Shown here piece by piece: positions 1-9,480 of a DNA stretch of 64,000 bases. Both the position numbers and the translations under genes were made by a program. The first letter of the stretch is position 1; each line of letters begins with the position of its first letter. The notes beneath the pieces are model-generated. The model was not told where the DNA came from and did not search any database. It saw only the letters and a list, made by a program, of their open reading frames with translations. The DNA comes from Paenibacillus polymyxa M1 (GTDB lineage Bacteria; Bacillota; Bacilli; Paenibacillales; Paenibacillaceae): contig NC_017542.1 of NCBI RefSeq assembly GCF_000237325.1, positions 2,452,501-2,516,500 of the forward strand, given 5' to 3'.

Positions 1-1346
<1,346 letters not shown>

Positions 1347-1492
1347 TAAGATAAAGCGCAATAAGTTTCGGATCCAGTTTTCAGGGTGTAAGTTCAGTAT
1401 ATCGTCAGCTCAAGTAGCTGAAGTTACACGGACAAACACACAGCATTTGGCGATGCTGATTCCTGAAAAAGAATTTACACCGTAAATTCATG

Positions 1493-1610
1493 TTTGGTGG
1501 CGATAGCGGAGGGGTTCCACACGTACCCATCCCGAACACGACCGTTAAGCCCTCCAGCGCCGATGGTACTTGGACCGCAGGGTCTTGGGAGAGTAGGACG
1601 TTGCCAAGCA
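1493..1610 (+). rRNA. rrf: 5S ribosomal RNA
   Basis: A canonical 5S gene of about 118 bases follows the 23S gene after a spacer of roughly 145 bases. The conserved loop CCCATCCCGAACACG is present, and the two ends (TTTGGTGGC and GCCAAGCA) pair to form helix I. No tRNA is seen between 23S and 5S or directly after 5S, so this operon ends 23S-5S-terminator. Confidence 0.97.
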
Positions 1611-1643
1611 AATAATAGTATGACTCTGCATAGTCGTACTCAG

Positions 1644-1675
1644 GTCGTCGAGAAAGCTTCGACGGCTTTTTTTAT
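1644..1675 (+). terminator. rRNA operon terminator
   Basis: The hairpin GTCGTCGA / TTCGACGGC has a short loop and is followed by a run of seven T. It lies about 35 bases after 5S and is a standard intrinsic terminator for the rRNA operon. Confidence 0.85.
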
Positions 1676-1742
1676 TTTCCCATCATTCAACATAACGTCC
1701 TATAAGTATATAATGCGTATATGCAAATTTGTGATAGTTACG

Positions 1743-1789
1743 AAAAAAGGCTGTTCCATGACTTTTAAAGGTCAAGGAACAGCCTTTTA
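1743..1789. terminator. bidirectional hairpin between 5S and the leftward GTPase gene
   Basis: A near-perfect hairpin has arms AAAAGGCTGTTCC and GGAACAGCCTTTT. It is flanked by A and T runs on both sides, so it can terminate transcription from either direction. It probably ends the leftward 4961-1846 operon and backs up the rRNA terminator. Confidence 0.8.
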
Positions 1790-1845
1790 TAACTTAATTT
1801 CGTAGACATTTCGGAGGGGAATTTTATCTTGAGCCGATCTGTCGA

Positions 1846-2952
1846 TTACAGCGAAACAAAGCACTGTTCCCATTGGTCGGTAATGGATGCTTTGTCAAGC
1901 TGTTCTCCAATGAGTGTGACATATCCCTGGCTCACCGGAAGTGCGGTGGGTTGCCATTCCAAGTGACTTCCTGAGAATTGCAGAAGCATTGTGCCCTCAT
2001 ACGGGAGCACACAATAACCTTTCGCTCGAAGAAGCGAGGAACCTAGCCCGGTCAGGAAGTCTTCTAATCGTTGCTTATCTAATGGCCGAGGAGAATATTG
2101 ATGCAGTGTTAAGCTCTCCAGACGGGAAAAGGAAGGGGGACGATTGCGATCATGACTGTGGTTATGAGGATGTGCAGAGATCACTTTGAATGCGGTATTT
2201 TTGAAGGTACTGCTAGGTCTTTCATTATCTTTGGTAGGAATTGGGATAGGCGATGCTTCTGCATCATTGGGCTGTACCTGTGCAGATGTATGCTGAAATA
2301 CTTGTACAGGTTTCGGGTCAAGCATTACGGAGGTCAGGACAGGTTCCAGCAGTGGTCCGAGGTCAACGCGGCTGTATTCAGTAGTTTGTAGCTTAGCTGT
2401 ATTGTTGAGCTTGCGGATGTTCTTGACGACCTTAGCCACTTCACGGCTACTTGCGACATCCGTTTTGTTCACCACAATGAAGTCGGCGGAGCGAAGCTGT
2501 CCATGCAGAGTCCGAACCAGCTCCTTGTCTGCAGTAAAGCGGCTGTTGTATTCATGGAACAGCACAGCATCCACCACACTAATGCTGTGAACCAGATACA
2601 GCCGATCTGCCAGCAGTGGAGAGCGAAGTTCCTCCAACACTTGCTCGGGGTTAGCTACTCCGGTGGTCTCCATGAAGATCACATCCGGCTTTTGGATGAG
2701 TAGGGTATGCAGTGCGCCAGCCAGCTCATTTCTTTTGCTGCAACAAATGCAGCCCTCTAGCAGTCCTTCCACTGTTACGTCAGGCATTTCCTCTGAAATA
2801 ATAGCGCTGTCTACATCATATTCGCCCATTTCGTTCATTAAAACAGCAGCACGAAGGGGAATCTGGCGAGTATGGGCTAACAGCCGCAAAAGTAGCGTTG
2901 TTTTGCCGCTTCCAAGAAAACCACTGATTAATATAACAGGAACCTTGTTCAT
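1846..2952 (-). CDS. COG0523 (CobW/YciC-type) GTPase, putative zinc metallochaperone
   Basis: This is a G3E-family P-loop GTPase of about 368 residues. The N-terminus carries Walker A GFLGSGKTTLL, then the metal-binding GCICC motif near residue 67 and an NKTD-type base-recognition motif. A CobW C-terminal domain follows, preceded by a short His cluster (HPHNHSHDR). In Bacillus the relative YciC is Zur-controlled and helps deliver zinc to proteins. It is the last gene of a leftward operon after the YcgQ/YcgR-like pair, and a second COG0523 gene sits divergently at 5193. Two adjacent ATGs (2955 and 2952) are possible; 2952 has the better spacing to AAGGAGG. The zinc role is inferred from family, neighbours and the operator near 5096. 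Confidence 0.88.
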   Translation of the reverse strand: MNKVPVILISGFLGSGKTTLLLRLLAHTRQIPLRAAVLMNEMGEYDVDSAIISEEMPDVTVEGLLEGCICCSKRNELAGALHTLLIQKPDVIFMETTGVANPEQVLEELRSPLLADRLYLVHSISVVDAVLFHEYNSRFTADKELVRTLHGQLRSADFIVVNKTDVASSREVAKVVKNIRKLNNTAKLQTTEYSRVDLGPLLEPVLTSVMLDPKPVQVFQHTSAQVQPNDAEASPIPIPTKDNERPSSTFKNTAFKVISAHPHNHSHDRNRPPSFSRLESLTLHQYSPRPLDKQRLEDFLTGLGSSLLRAKGYCVLPYEGTMLLQFSGSHLEWQPTALPVSQGYVTLIGEQLDKASITDQWEQCFVSL

Positions 2953-2973
2953 CATTTTTCCTCCTTGGTGGGT

Positions 2974-3978
2974 TTAGTTCGCTGCATTCAAGCGATCATA
3001 GGTTGCTACCGAGTCTGCCTGGGTATAGACATAAGGAGATTCTGGCTGTTTGACAGTCGTTATTTTATTGGATCGAATTTCAAGTACGGGTGTATTGCCC
3101 TTTTGCGTTGCATGCAGTGTTCCTTCAATAGTCACCCAGGTATCCTTGTCAAAGGATGGAGGGTTCTGGGATTGGACGATAATCCCGAATGGCATAGCAT
3201 CAGCAGTACAGCACATAACGAGAAATCTTCCTACTGCAAATAGACCTTTACCCGGTAGGTTGTCGTCCTTATAGACAAAGCCAGTCATCTGTACTTTTTT
3301 TCCTTGAAAAGCGTGCTTATACAGTTCGATCGCTCCTATAGTTTCGGAGAAAATCTCCGGATGGATCTGTATAACGGGTTGCTGATACAGACGTTTTGCG
3401 AGCTCGGCGAACTCTACATTGTACTCATCCGGCGGAACGAACAGCTTATCCAGTGCTTCCTGACTCCATTTTCCCCTTAGTGGGAGCGAAGTTGGTGTGA
3501 AAGATGTAGTTGATACAAGGGAGGAGGTGGGTGTGTTCGTGTTTTGTATGTCTGTTTTTCGTCGGATATCCGGGTTGGGATAGGTGAAGGACATGCCTTT
3601 TTGGGCTGCCATATCACTGCCAAGCGCCTGATTGGGCAGCAGTGAGCCGAATAGCAGCGGAATGAGCAGCATTCCATATACGAGTGTTTTTTTAAACCAG
3701 CTTTGCGGTAACGGATGTTCACAATCGCATACATCTTGACCATCCGGCCCTCCCACGATTACGTGCCATGCCATCGCCAAGGCGATGAACATGAGTGGCA
3801 CAGGACAGAGTAAAAGCAGCTTTTGCATGTGCGGAGCCAAGTAGTAATGAAGTGCACTCGTGCGGTGTAATGTGATGATGTATACAGCTAATCCGATCAT
3901 GAGCAAGGAGCGCATGCCATATTGGCAGCGGATGCTAAAGGTTGAATTCACGTTTGTATTTACCTCCCCAATAACCAT
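2974..3978 (-). CDS. TIGR03943-family (YcgQ-like) membrane protein
   Basis: About 334 residues, with hydrophobic segments in the first 130 residues and a hydrophilic extracytoplasmic C-terminal domain. The sequence resembles YcgQ of Bacillus, the usual partner of the YcgR permease. The start overlaps the end of the upstream permease gene by 19 bases, so the two are translationally coupled. The C-terminal part has a conserved CCTADA stretch and repeated references to protein turnover typical of the family. In Bacillus the pair belongs to the Zur regulon, so a metal-related function is likely, but the substrate is not known to me. The start at 3978 lies inside the neighbour; later starts cannot be excluded. 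Confidence 0.8.
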   Translation of the reverse strand: MVIGEVNTNVNSTFSIRCQYGMRSLLMIGLAVYIITLHRTSALHYYLAPHMQKLLLLCPVPLMFIALAMAWHVIVGGPDGQDVCDCEHPLPQSWFKKTLVYGMLLIPLLFGSLLPNQALGSDMAAQKGMSFTYPNPDIRRKTDIQNTNTPTSSLVSTTSFTPTSLPLRGKWSQEALDKLFVPPDEYNVEFAELAKRLYQQPVIQIHPEIFSETIGAIELYKHAFQGKKVQMTGFVYKDDNLPGKGLFAVGRFLVMCCTADAMPFGIIVQSQNPPSFDKDTWVTIEGTLHATQKGNTPVLEIRSNKITTVKQPESPYVYTQADSVATYDRLNAAN

Positions 3979-4961
3979 TCAGCAGTTATAGAGCCGATCA
4001 GAACGAGTAAAATAATGAGCAAGCCCAAGATCACGACAAATTTGGTGCGAAAGGTGCTGAGTAGCATGAGTGTGCCTTTGAAATCAAGCATCGGGCCGAG
4101 TACTAGAAAGGCTGCCAGTGGACCCAGTGTAAAGGTATGTGAAAAAGCAGTAGCTACAAAGGCATCGGAGGTGGAGCACAGCGACAGCACATAGGCAAAG
4201 CCCATCATAAAGGCGTACGAGCCGGCCGTTCCATTGCTTAAGGAAAGCATTTCATCACGTGGGATAAAGGTTTGGATGCAAGCTGTCAATAATGCACCGA
4301 TAATGAGATATTTACTCATGTCCAAAAACTCATCGCCAGCATGTACAAAAAATCCCCGCCATGTGCGGTTATGCTGATGAATCTGATTGTTCTGCTTTTG
4401 CTGGTTAAAAGAGAGCAACGACCGTTTGAGCGGATGCACACGCACAAAGGCATATACGATCAATCCGATGGTCGCGGAAACGACAAAGGCCAAACCCATT
4501 CGGACGACAGTGACCTCAGGGTGGGAAGGGAAAGCCATCATCGTGGCAGCCAGTACTACGGGATTGATAATAGGTCCGCTTAAGATAAAAGTGATGCCCA
4601 TATAGGCAGGCATTCCCTTGAGCATTAATTGGCGAACGACAGGGATCATGCCGCACTCACAGATGGGAAACAGCATACCTAGCAAGGAGGCGAGCAGGAC
4701 ACCCGGCACAGGATGCGCAGGCGCTATTTTGCGAATCCATGTCTCCGGTACAAGCCACTGCAAAAGGGATGAGATAAGTACACCGATCAGGAGAAACGGA
4801 ACAGCCTCCAGAAAAATACCCATAAATACCGTCTTTAATGACTGCAGCTGCCCCATACCTAACAAACGAAGCCACTGAGGAGATAGCGTAATAAGCACAG
4901 GGATGAGAAAGGCAAACGGAATCATAAAAGGCAGCATCTTCAACAGCGTACTGTTTTTCAT
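3960..4961 (-). CDS. YcgR-like permease (DUF318 family)
   Basis: A polytopic membrane protein of 333 residues with about eight to ten hydrophobic segments. It carries the family's conserved CECGMIPV motif near residue 100 and a CSTSDAF motif near residue 262, typical of the predicted permease family that includes YcgR. It is preceded by AAGGAGAT at good spacing before the ATG at 4961. It is the first gene of the leftward operon (permease, YcgQ-like, GTPase) and would be driven from the intergenic region that holds the Zur-like box. Cysteine-rich membrane motifs and the operon suggest metal handling; direction and substrate are unknown. Confidence 0.85.
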   Translation of the reverse strand: MKNSTLLKMLPFMIPFAFLIPVLITLSPQWLRLLGMGQLQSLKTVFMGIFLEAVPFLLIGVLISSLLQWLVPETWIRKIAPAHPVPGVLLASLLGMLFPICECGMIPVVRQLMLKGMPAYMGITFILSGPIINPVVLAATMMAFPSHPEVTVVRMGLAFVVSATIGLIVYAFVRVHPLKRSLLSFNQQKQNNQIHQHNRTWRGFFVHAGDEFLDMSKYLIIGALLTACIQTFIPRDEMLSLSNGTAGSYAFMMGFAYVLSLCSTSDAFVATAFSHTFTLGPLAAFLVLGPMLDFKGTLMLLSTFRTKFVVILGLLIILLVLIGSITAEWLLGR

Positions 4962-5095
4962 TCCACATCTCCTTGGGAATAAGGATTCTTATCTACATCC
5001 TATGCCTGTGTTGGGACAATCATGCCGCAGGATTATGATTGAATCACCTCCTATATTGACAATTCAAAGCATGGTCATATATATTTATGTTTGTT

Positions 5096-5115
5096 AATGG
5101 TAATTATTACGATTA
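5096..5115. promoter_or_regulatory. Zur-like operator between divergent operons
   Basis: AATGGTAATTATTACGATTA closely fits the Bacillus Zur box (core CGTAAT-N-ATTACG), with one imperfect half-site. It lies in the 231-base gap between the leftward YcgR-like operon and the rightward GTPase operon, where one site could repress both. A further small palindrome, CGATTAAAAATCG, overlaps its right edge at 5110-5122. Confidence 0.75.
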
Positions 5116-5130
5116 AAAATCGTCAAATGA

Positions 5131-5159
5131 TTGCAAGAAGAAAACTTTTACGGTACGAT
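5131..5159 (+). promoter_or_regulatory. possible sigma-A promoter of the rightward zinc operon
   Basis: TTGCAA at 5131-5136 and TACGAT at 5154-5159 are separated by 17 bases, just downstream of the Zur-like box and 34 bases before the GTPase start codon. This is assigned by eye; the -10 is imperfect. Confidence 0.4.
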
Positions 5160-5192
5160 CCATATTAGTGCTGTAAAGACAAGGAGGATTAT

Positions 5193-6287
5193 ATGATACC
5201 GATTGTTGTTTTATCCGGATTTTTGGGCAGCGGGAAAACAACTCTTCTTCAGCATGCGCTGGCTTACTACAAGGAGCAGGGTCTCAAGCCAGCTATTTTG
5301 ATGAATGAGTTGGGTGATGTTAATCTGGACGGCAGTTTGGTGAACGACCAAGCCCCCATGAAGGAAATGCTCAGTGGCTGTATATGCTGTACCATTCGCG
5401 GGGATTTGGGCGTCGAGCTCATGAATCTTGCCGAGGAATATAAGCCGGATGTGATTATTGTAGAATGTACCGGAGTGGCTAATCCAATGGAGATTGTAGA
5501 TGCAGTGACAGATGCCTCCATATATTCTTCTATGGTTTTACAATCTGTTATCACGGTCATGGACGCGCGTCAATTTCTGGATTTTTCCTTGGGTAGTGAG
5601 AGAAGCAAGTCGTTTCGTTTGATGCAGGATCAGCTACGGTGTGCTTCCAAACTGATTATTAACAAGACTGATTTATTGGCTGCGGGAGAATTGCAGAAAG
5701 TGCAGGCCTTTGTAAAAGAATTAAATCCTTATGCTTTGACTGTAAGCACGGAGCGGAGTGACGTAGACCCGGTTACCTTTTTCTCCATTCAAGGAGAGAA
5801 ACGGATGGAAATTTCGCGGCAAAAGGAGTCCACAGTCGATATCGGGAATGATCATCATTATGCAGAAGATCGTCTTCACACGTATGGTCATGATGACCAT
5901 ACAGACCATCATCCTCATGACTGTCAAGAGCCTGAGCACCACGACCATGACCATGACCACAAACACGGAGAGCATTATCATTCCTACGACCATGTAGTTG
6001 TTCATACGCATTTTTTTGGACAACCTGTGTCACGATTCGAGTTTGAACAGTTGTTCCGCAGTTTGCCTGCTGAAATTTACCGGGCCAAAGGAATTGTCCG
6101 GTTCTTGGAATCGGAGGGGCAGATGATGTTCCAATTTGCCTATCGTGAGCTGGAAATCATTCCAATTCGACCGCAAAAGCCAGTGAACGATGTTGCGGTT
6201 ATTATGGGCGAGAATTTCTCTGCTTCTGAGATCGAGGAACGATTGAAAAGGCTGGAAGCGGCTGCAAAGCCACTGGCTAGTTCATGA
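5193..6287 (+). CDS. COG0523 GTPase with His-rich metal-binding insert
   Basis: A 364-residue G3E GTPase starting after a good AAGGAGG. Walker A GFLGSGKTTLL is at residues 8-18, GCICC near residue 65, and NKTD near residue 156. Between the GTPase and CobW C-terminal domains, residues about 215-275 form an extended His/Asp stretch including HDDHTDHHPHD and HHDHDHDHKHGEHYH, which is expected to bind several zinc ions. It differs from the paralogue at 1846 mainly by this long insert. The gene overlaps the next permease gene by 4 bases (ATGA), which suggests a single operon with the importer. A role in handing zinc to client proteins under starvation is inferred from the family. Confidence 0.9.
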   Translation: MIPIVVLSGFLGSGKTTLLQHALAYYKEQGLKPAILMNELGDVNLDGSLVNDQAPMKEMLSGCICCTIRGDLGVELMNLAEEYKPDVIIVECTGVANPMEIVDAVTDASIYSSMVLQSVITVMDARQFLDFSLGSERSKSFRLMQDQLRCASKLIINKTDLLAAGELQKVQAFVKELNPYALTVSTERSDVDPVTFFSIQGEKRMEISRQKESTVDIGNDHHYAEDRLHTYGHDDHTDHHPHDCQEPEHHDHDHDHKHGEHYHSYDHVVVHTHFFGQPVSRFEFEQLFRSLPAEIYRAKGIVRFLESEGQMMFQFAYRELEIIPIRPQKPVNDVAVIMGENFSASEIEERLKRLEAAAKPLASS

Positions 6288-7396
6288 TTTCGAGAACAAG
6301 CAGCGATTATTCATCCAAGGCTAATTCTCGAGCTGATCTAGCAGGGAAGCCTCCATGGAGATTTACAACAATTCTGCTGCTGTTAACTGCTGGGCTTGTG
6401 CTGTCAGTTACACTCGCAGTCATGCTGGGGCCTGTGGCTGTCGCTCCAGGGACAGTATGGCGAATTGCGCTGTCCCACTTGCCCTGGCTGGATCAGTGGG
6501 TACCCATGACATGGACCAAACCGGAGCAATATATCGTCTGGGAAATTCGCTTTCCGCGTGTGCTGCTAGGTGTTGTCGTGGGAGCAGGGCTTGCTGTTAC
6601 CGGAGCGGCTATACAGGCATTAATTCGCAATTCGTTAGCGGACCCCTATATTCTAGGAGTCTCGTCGGGGGCTTCAGTGACAGCGACGTTAGTTATTGTG
6701 TTTGGAGCTTTTGGATTTTTGGGACGACTTGCACTGCCCCTATCTGCTTTTATAGGCTCCTTAGCTGCAATGCTCATGGTGTTCGCGTTGGCTCGTGTGG
6801 CCGGGCGTATATCGACGACCCGCTTGCTGTTGGCAGGGGTAGCGGTATCTATGATGCTGTCGGCTGTGACTAGCTTTATCGTTACGATGGCCCCGAATGA
6901 AAAAGGCATCCGTGACGCGATGTATTGGATGATGGGAAGTCTGGCAGGCGCTCAATGGGATACGCTTTTTATTCCAAGCCTCATTATAACCGTTGGAACG
7001 GCCGTCCTTTTAACCCGATACCGTTCACTGAATGCTTTGCTAACGGGGGAAGAAGCCGCCGTAACGCTCGGTGTGAACGTGCAGGCGTTCCGTGTATTAT
7101 TGGTTGTTGTCGCTTCCCTTTTAACCGGGGCAGTCGTATCAGTTAGTGGCTCAATTGGCTTTGTCGGGCTTATGATTCCACACATCGTTAGGCTAATAGT
7201 GGGATCGGATCATCGACGTGTCCTGCCTGTCAGCCTGCTTCTGGGAGCTATCTTTGTCGTGTGGGCAGACGTATGTGCTCGGCTCGTGCTTGCTCCGCAG
7301 GAACTGCCGATTGGTATTGTAACGGCTGTATGCGGTGGACCCTTTTTTGTATGGCTGCTGCGGCGCAGCTCCTACTCGTTTGGAGGCGAAAAATGA
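6284..7396 (+). CDS. FecCD/BtuC-type ABC importer permease
   Basis: A 370-residue integral membrane protein with about nine to ten transmembrane helices. It carries the hallmark sequences of the FecCD family: PRVLLGVVVGAGLAVTGAAI early and GFVGLMIPHIVR near residue 295, the latter being the coupling region that contacts the ATPase. This family imports siderophores, haem or cobalamin. It overlaps the GTPase by 4 bases upstream and the ATPase by 4 bases downstream, so the four genes from 5193 to 9264 form one operon. A zinc-related chelate is suggested by the context only; cobalamin or an iron siderophore remain possible. Confidence 0.9.
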   Translation: MISRTSSDYSSKANSRADLAGKPPWRFTTILLLLTAGLVLSVTLAVMLGPVAVAPGTVWRIALSHLPWLDQWVPMTWTKPEQYIVWEIRFPRVLLGVVVGAGLAVTGAAIQALIRNSLADPYILGVSSGASVTATLVIVFGAFGFLGRLALPLSAFIGSLAAMLMVFALARVAGRISTTRLLLAGVAVSMMLSAVTSFIVTMAPNEKGIRDAMYWMMGSLAGAQWDTLFIPSLIITVGTAVLLTRYRSLNALLTGEEAAVTLGVNVQAFRVLLVVVASLLTGAVVSVSGSIGFVGLMIPHIVRLIVGSDHRRVLPVSLLLGAIFVVWADVCARLVLAPQELPIGIVTAVCGGPFFVWLLRRSSYSFGGEK

Positions 7397-8220
7397 ATAT
7401 AGAAGTCGAATGCGTGACCTTCAGTATTCACGATAAACGATTGATCGACGGTATCAGTCTCAAGGTGAGAACGGGAGAGCTGGTCGGGCTGATCGGTCCC
7501 AATGGCAGCGGCAAATCGACGTTGCTTAAGAATATGTATCGTGTGTTAAGACCTGATAGTGGTTTGGTGACGCTGGATGGCCAGGATTTACTACGGATGA
7601 AGTACAAAGAGACGGCACGACAAATGGCAGTGGTAAGTCAGGATGCGCCCCAAACGTTTGATTTTTCAGTACGGGACATCGTCCTGATGGGCCGCCATCC
7701 TCATAAGAAGCTGCTGGAAGCAGATACCGTCTTCGATCATGAACTGGTTGAGCAGGCGCTGGAGCGGGTAGGCATGAATGCTCAAGCGGATCAGGGGTTT
7801 GCTACTCTGTCGGGCGGTGAAAAGCAACGGGTATTGATCGCCAGAGCTTTGGCCGGACAGGCAAAATTTCTCATTTTAGACGAGCCGACGAATCATCTCG
7901 ATATCCGGTATCAGCTGCAAATTCTCGATTTGGTCAAAACACTTCAGATCACTGCTTTAGCTGCACTGCATGATTTAAATTTGGCGGCATGTTATTGTGA
8001 CCGATTGTATGTATTAAAAGAAGGCAAGGTGGTAGCCTCCGGCATAACAGAGAATGTGCTTCAGCCTGACCTGCTGCGCAGTGTATTTGGGGTGGAAACA
8101 GAAATTCGCATTCATCCGAAAACCGGGAAACCGAGTATTACCTTTTTACCGGATTCTCTCAGAGGTGGAGCCATCCACGACATTAGAAATGGTGATCCGA
8201 TGAAGTCAGTTAAACTGTGA
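7393..8220 (+). CDS. FecE/BtuD-type ABC importer ATPase
   Basis: A 275-residue ABC ATPase. Walker A GPNGSGKST is near residue 36, the signature LSGGEKQRV near 138, Walker B FLILDEPTNHLD near 158, and the switch His in AALHDLN near 195. This arrangement matches ATPases of siderophore/B12 importers. Translation is coupled to the permease by an ATGA overlap at 7393. An upstream in-frame start would lie inside the permease and lacks support, so 7393 is chosen. It powers the permease at 6284 and works with the lipoprotein at 8242. Confidence 0.9.
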   Translation: MNIEVECVTFSIHDKRLIDGISLKVRTGELVGLIGPNGSGKSTLLKNMYRVLRPDSGLVTLDGQDLLRMKYKETARQMAVVSQDAPQTFDFSVRDIVLMGRHPHKKLLEADTVFDHELVEQALERVGMNAQADQGFATLSGGEKQRVLIARALAGQAKFLILDEPTNHLDIRYQLQILDLVKTLQITALAALHDLNLAACYCDRLYVLKEGKVVASGITENVLQPDLLRSVFGVETEIRIHPKTGKPSITFLPDSLRGGAIHDIRNGDPMKSVKL

Positions 8221-8241
8221 ATGATAGAGGAGACGGTACAT

Positions 8242-9264
8242 ATGAATAAATATAGCAAACCCGCATTGCCGCTGGTTATGCTTGCTTTTGCGATGATGCT
8301 GTTGTTATCGGCCTGCACAGCAGGAAACACGGCTCAAACCACAAATTCATCTGCAAACGGGCAGCAACCTGATGCATCGCAATCAACGGCCCAAGAGAAG
8401 GCAGTAGAGATTGAGAATATGGGTGTAAAAATGGTATTTCCCGAAGCGCCCAAACGCGCGGTTACATTGAACCAGCATGCGACAGAAGTTATGCTGGCCC
8501 TTGGGCTGGAATCTTCTATGGTAGGAACTGCATATTTGGATGATCAGATTTTGCCTAAATATAAGAATCAATATGAAAAAATCCCGGTTCTGGCCAAACA
8601 ATATCCGTCCAAAGAGGTGTTTATGGCTGCTGCACCGGATTTTGCCTACGCGGGCTGGAAGAGTGCCTTTAATGATAAAAATCTGGGTTCCCGTGAGGAG
8701 CTTGCCCAACAGGGCGTGCAAACCTATGTACAGGAATCCTCCAATAAGCCGGGTCCTATACTAGAAGATGTATATCGGGATATACTAAATATTGGACGTA
8801 TTTTCCGGGTTGAGGAGCGTGCAGAAAAACTTGTAAATGACATTCGTGCACAAGTGCAGTCCATTCAGACTCAAATTGGTACGGTTGAACAGGCACCCAA
8901 GGTTTTTGTCTATGACAGCGGCGAAGACAAGCCATTTACGGCTGCCAACAATTATCTGACGTCTTTGATTAAAAGTGTGAAGGCAAAAAATATCTTTGAT
9001 GATATCCACAAAAGTTTTACGGAAGTAAGCTGGGAAGAGGTCGTAAACCGCAACCCTGATGTTATTATTATTCTCGACTACGGAGATACTTCACTGGCTG
9101 ATAAAGAAAAGCTGCTGTTGAGCAAGCCTGCACTGGCTGGTGTCGAAGCGATCAAAAACAAACGGTTTGTGGTGTTGCCTCTATCCGCAGCGGCTGAAGG
9201 CGTGCGCGCACCGATTGCACTGAAAACCTTGGCTGTAGGTTTGTATCCGGACAAAGTGAAATAA
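8242..9264 (+). CDS. siderophore/B12-type ABC importer substrate-binding lipoprotein
   Basis: 340 residues. A lipoprotein signal peptide ends in the lipobox LLSACT, so the mature protein is anchored on the outer face of the membrane. A type III (FepB/BtuF-like) periplasmic-binding fold follows, with N- and C-lobes joined by a long helix. The start at 8242 follows GAGGAG by 9 bases and is preferred to an ATG at 8221 that lacks a site. It is the last gene of the GTPase-permease-ATPase-lipoprotein operon. No long His loop of the ZnuA type is present, so a free zinc ion is an unlikely ligand; a metal chelate is more consistent with the family. Confidence 0.88.
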   Translation: MNKYSKPALPLVMLAFAMMLLLSACTAGNTAQTTNSSANGQQPDASQSTAQEKAVEIENMGVKMVFPEAPKRAVTLNQHATEVMLALGLESSMVGTAYLDDQILPKYKNQYEKIPVLAKQYPSKEVFMAAAPDFAYAGWKSAFNDKNLGSREELAQQGVQTYVQESSNKPGPILEDVYRDILNIGRIFRVEERAEKLVNDIRAQVQSIQTQIGTVEQAPKVFVYDSGEDKPFTAANNYLTSLIKSVKAKNIFDDIHKSFTEVSWEEVVNRNPDVIIILDYGDTSLADKEKLLLSKPALAGVEAIKNKRFVVLPLSAAAEGVRAPIALKTLAVGLYPDKVK

Positions 9265-9366
9265 ACAAACAAAAGAGTTGCCAAAACATTGACGAACCTT
9301 GCCTAAACTGTTAAACTTGCTAATGCGTAAAGGTTACGTTTATCAAGCGTTTATTTTTTTATTACC

Positions 9367-9386
9367 AAATCGTAATAATTACGGTA
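9367..9386. promoter_or_regulatory. Zur-like operator upstream of znuCBA
   Basis: The core CGTAATAATTACG at 9371-9383 is a perfect palindrome around a single base. With its flanks it matches the Bacillus Zur box very closely. It lies about 95 bases before the znuC start codon. A possible sigma-A promoter, TTGACG-17-TAAACT, sits further upstream at 9289-9317. Confidence 0.85.
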
Positions 9387-9480
9387 GATGGTTTAATGAT
9401 CATAAACGACCTGGAGAATCTGCGCTATGATGACCGCTCAGATGGCTCCAGGCTTTTTAAAGGAAAAGGAGATTTGTATC

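Noticed and set aside
1347..1846. tRNA genes after the rRNA genes
   Set aside because: No cloverleaf-forming sequence with a TTC-loop (GGTTCRA) pattern was seen in the spacer or after 5S.
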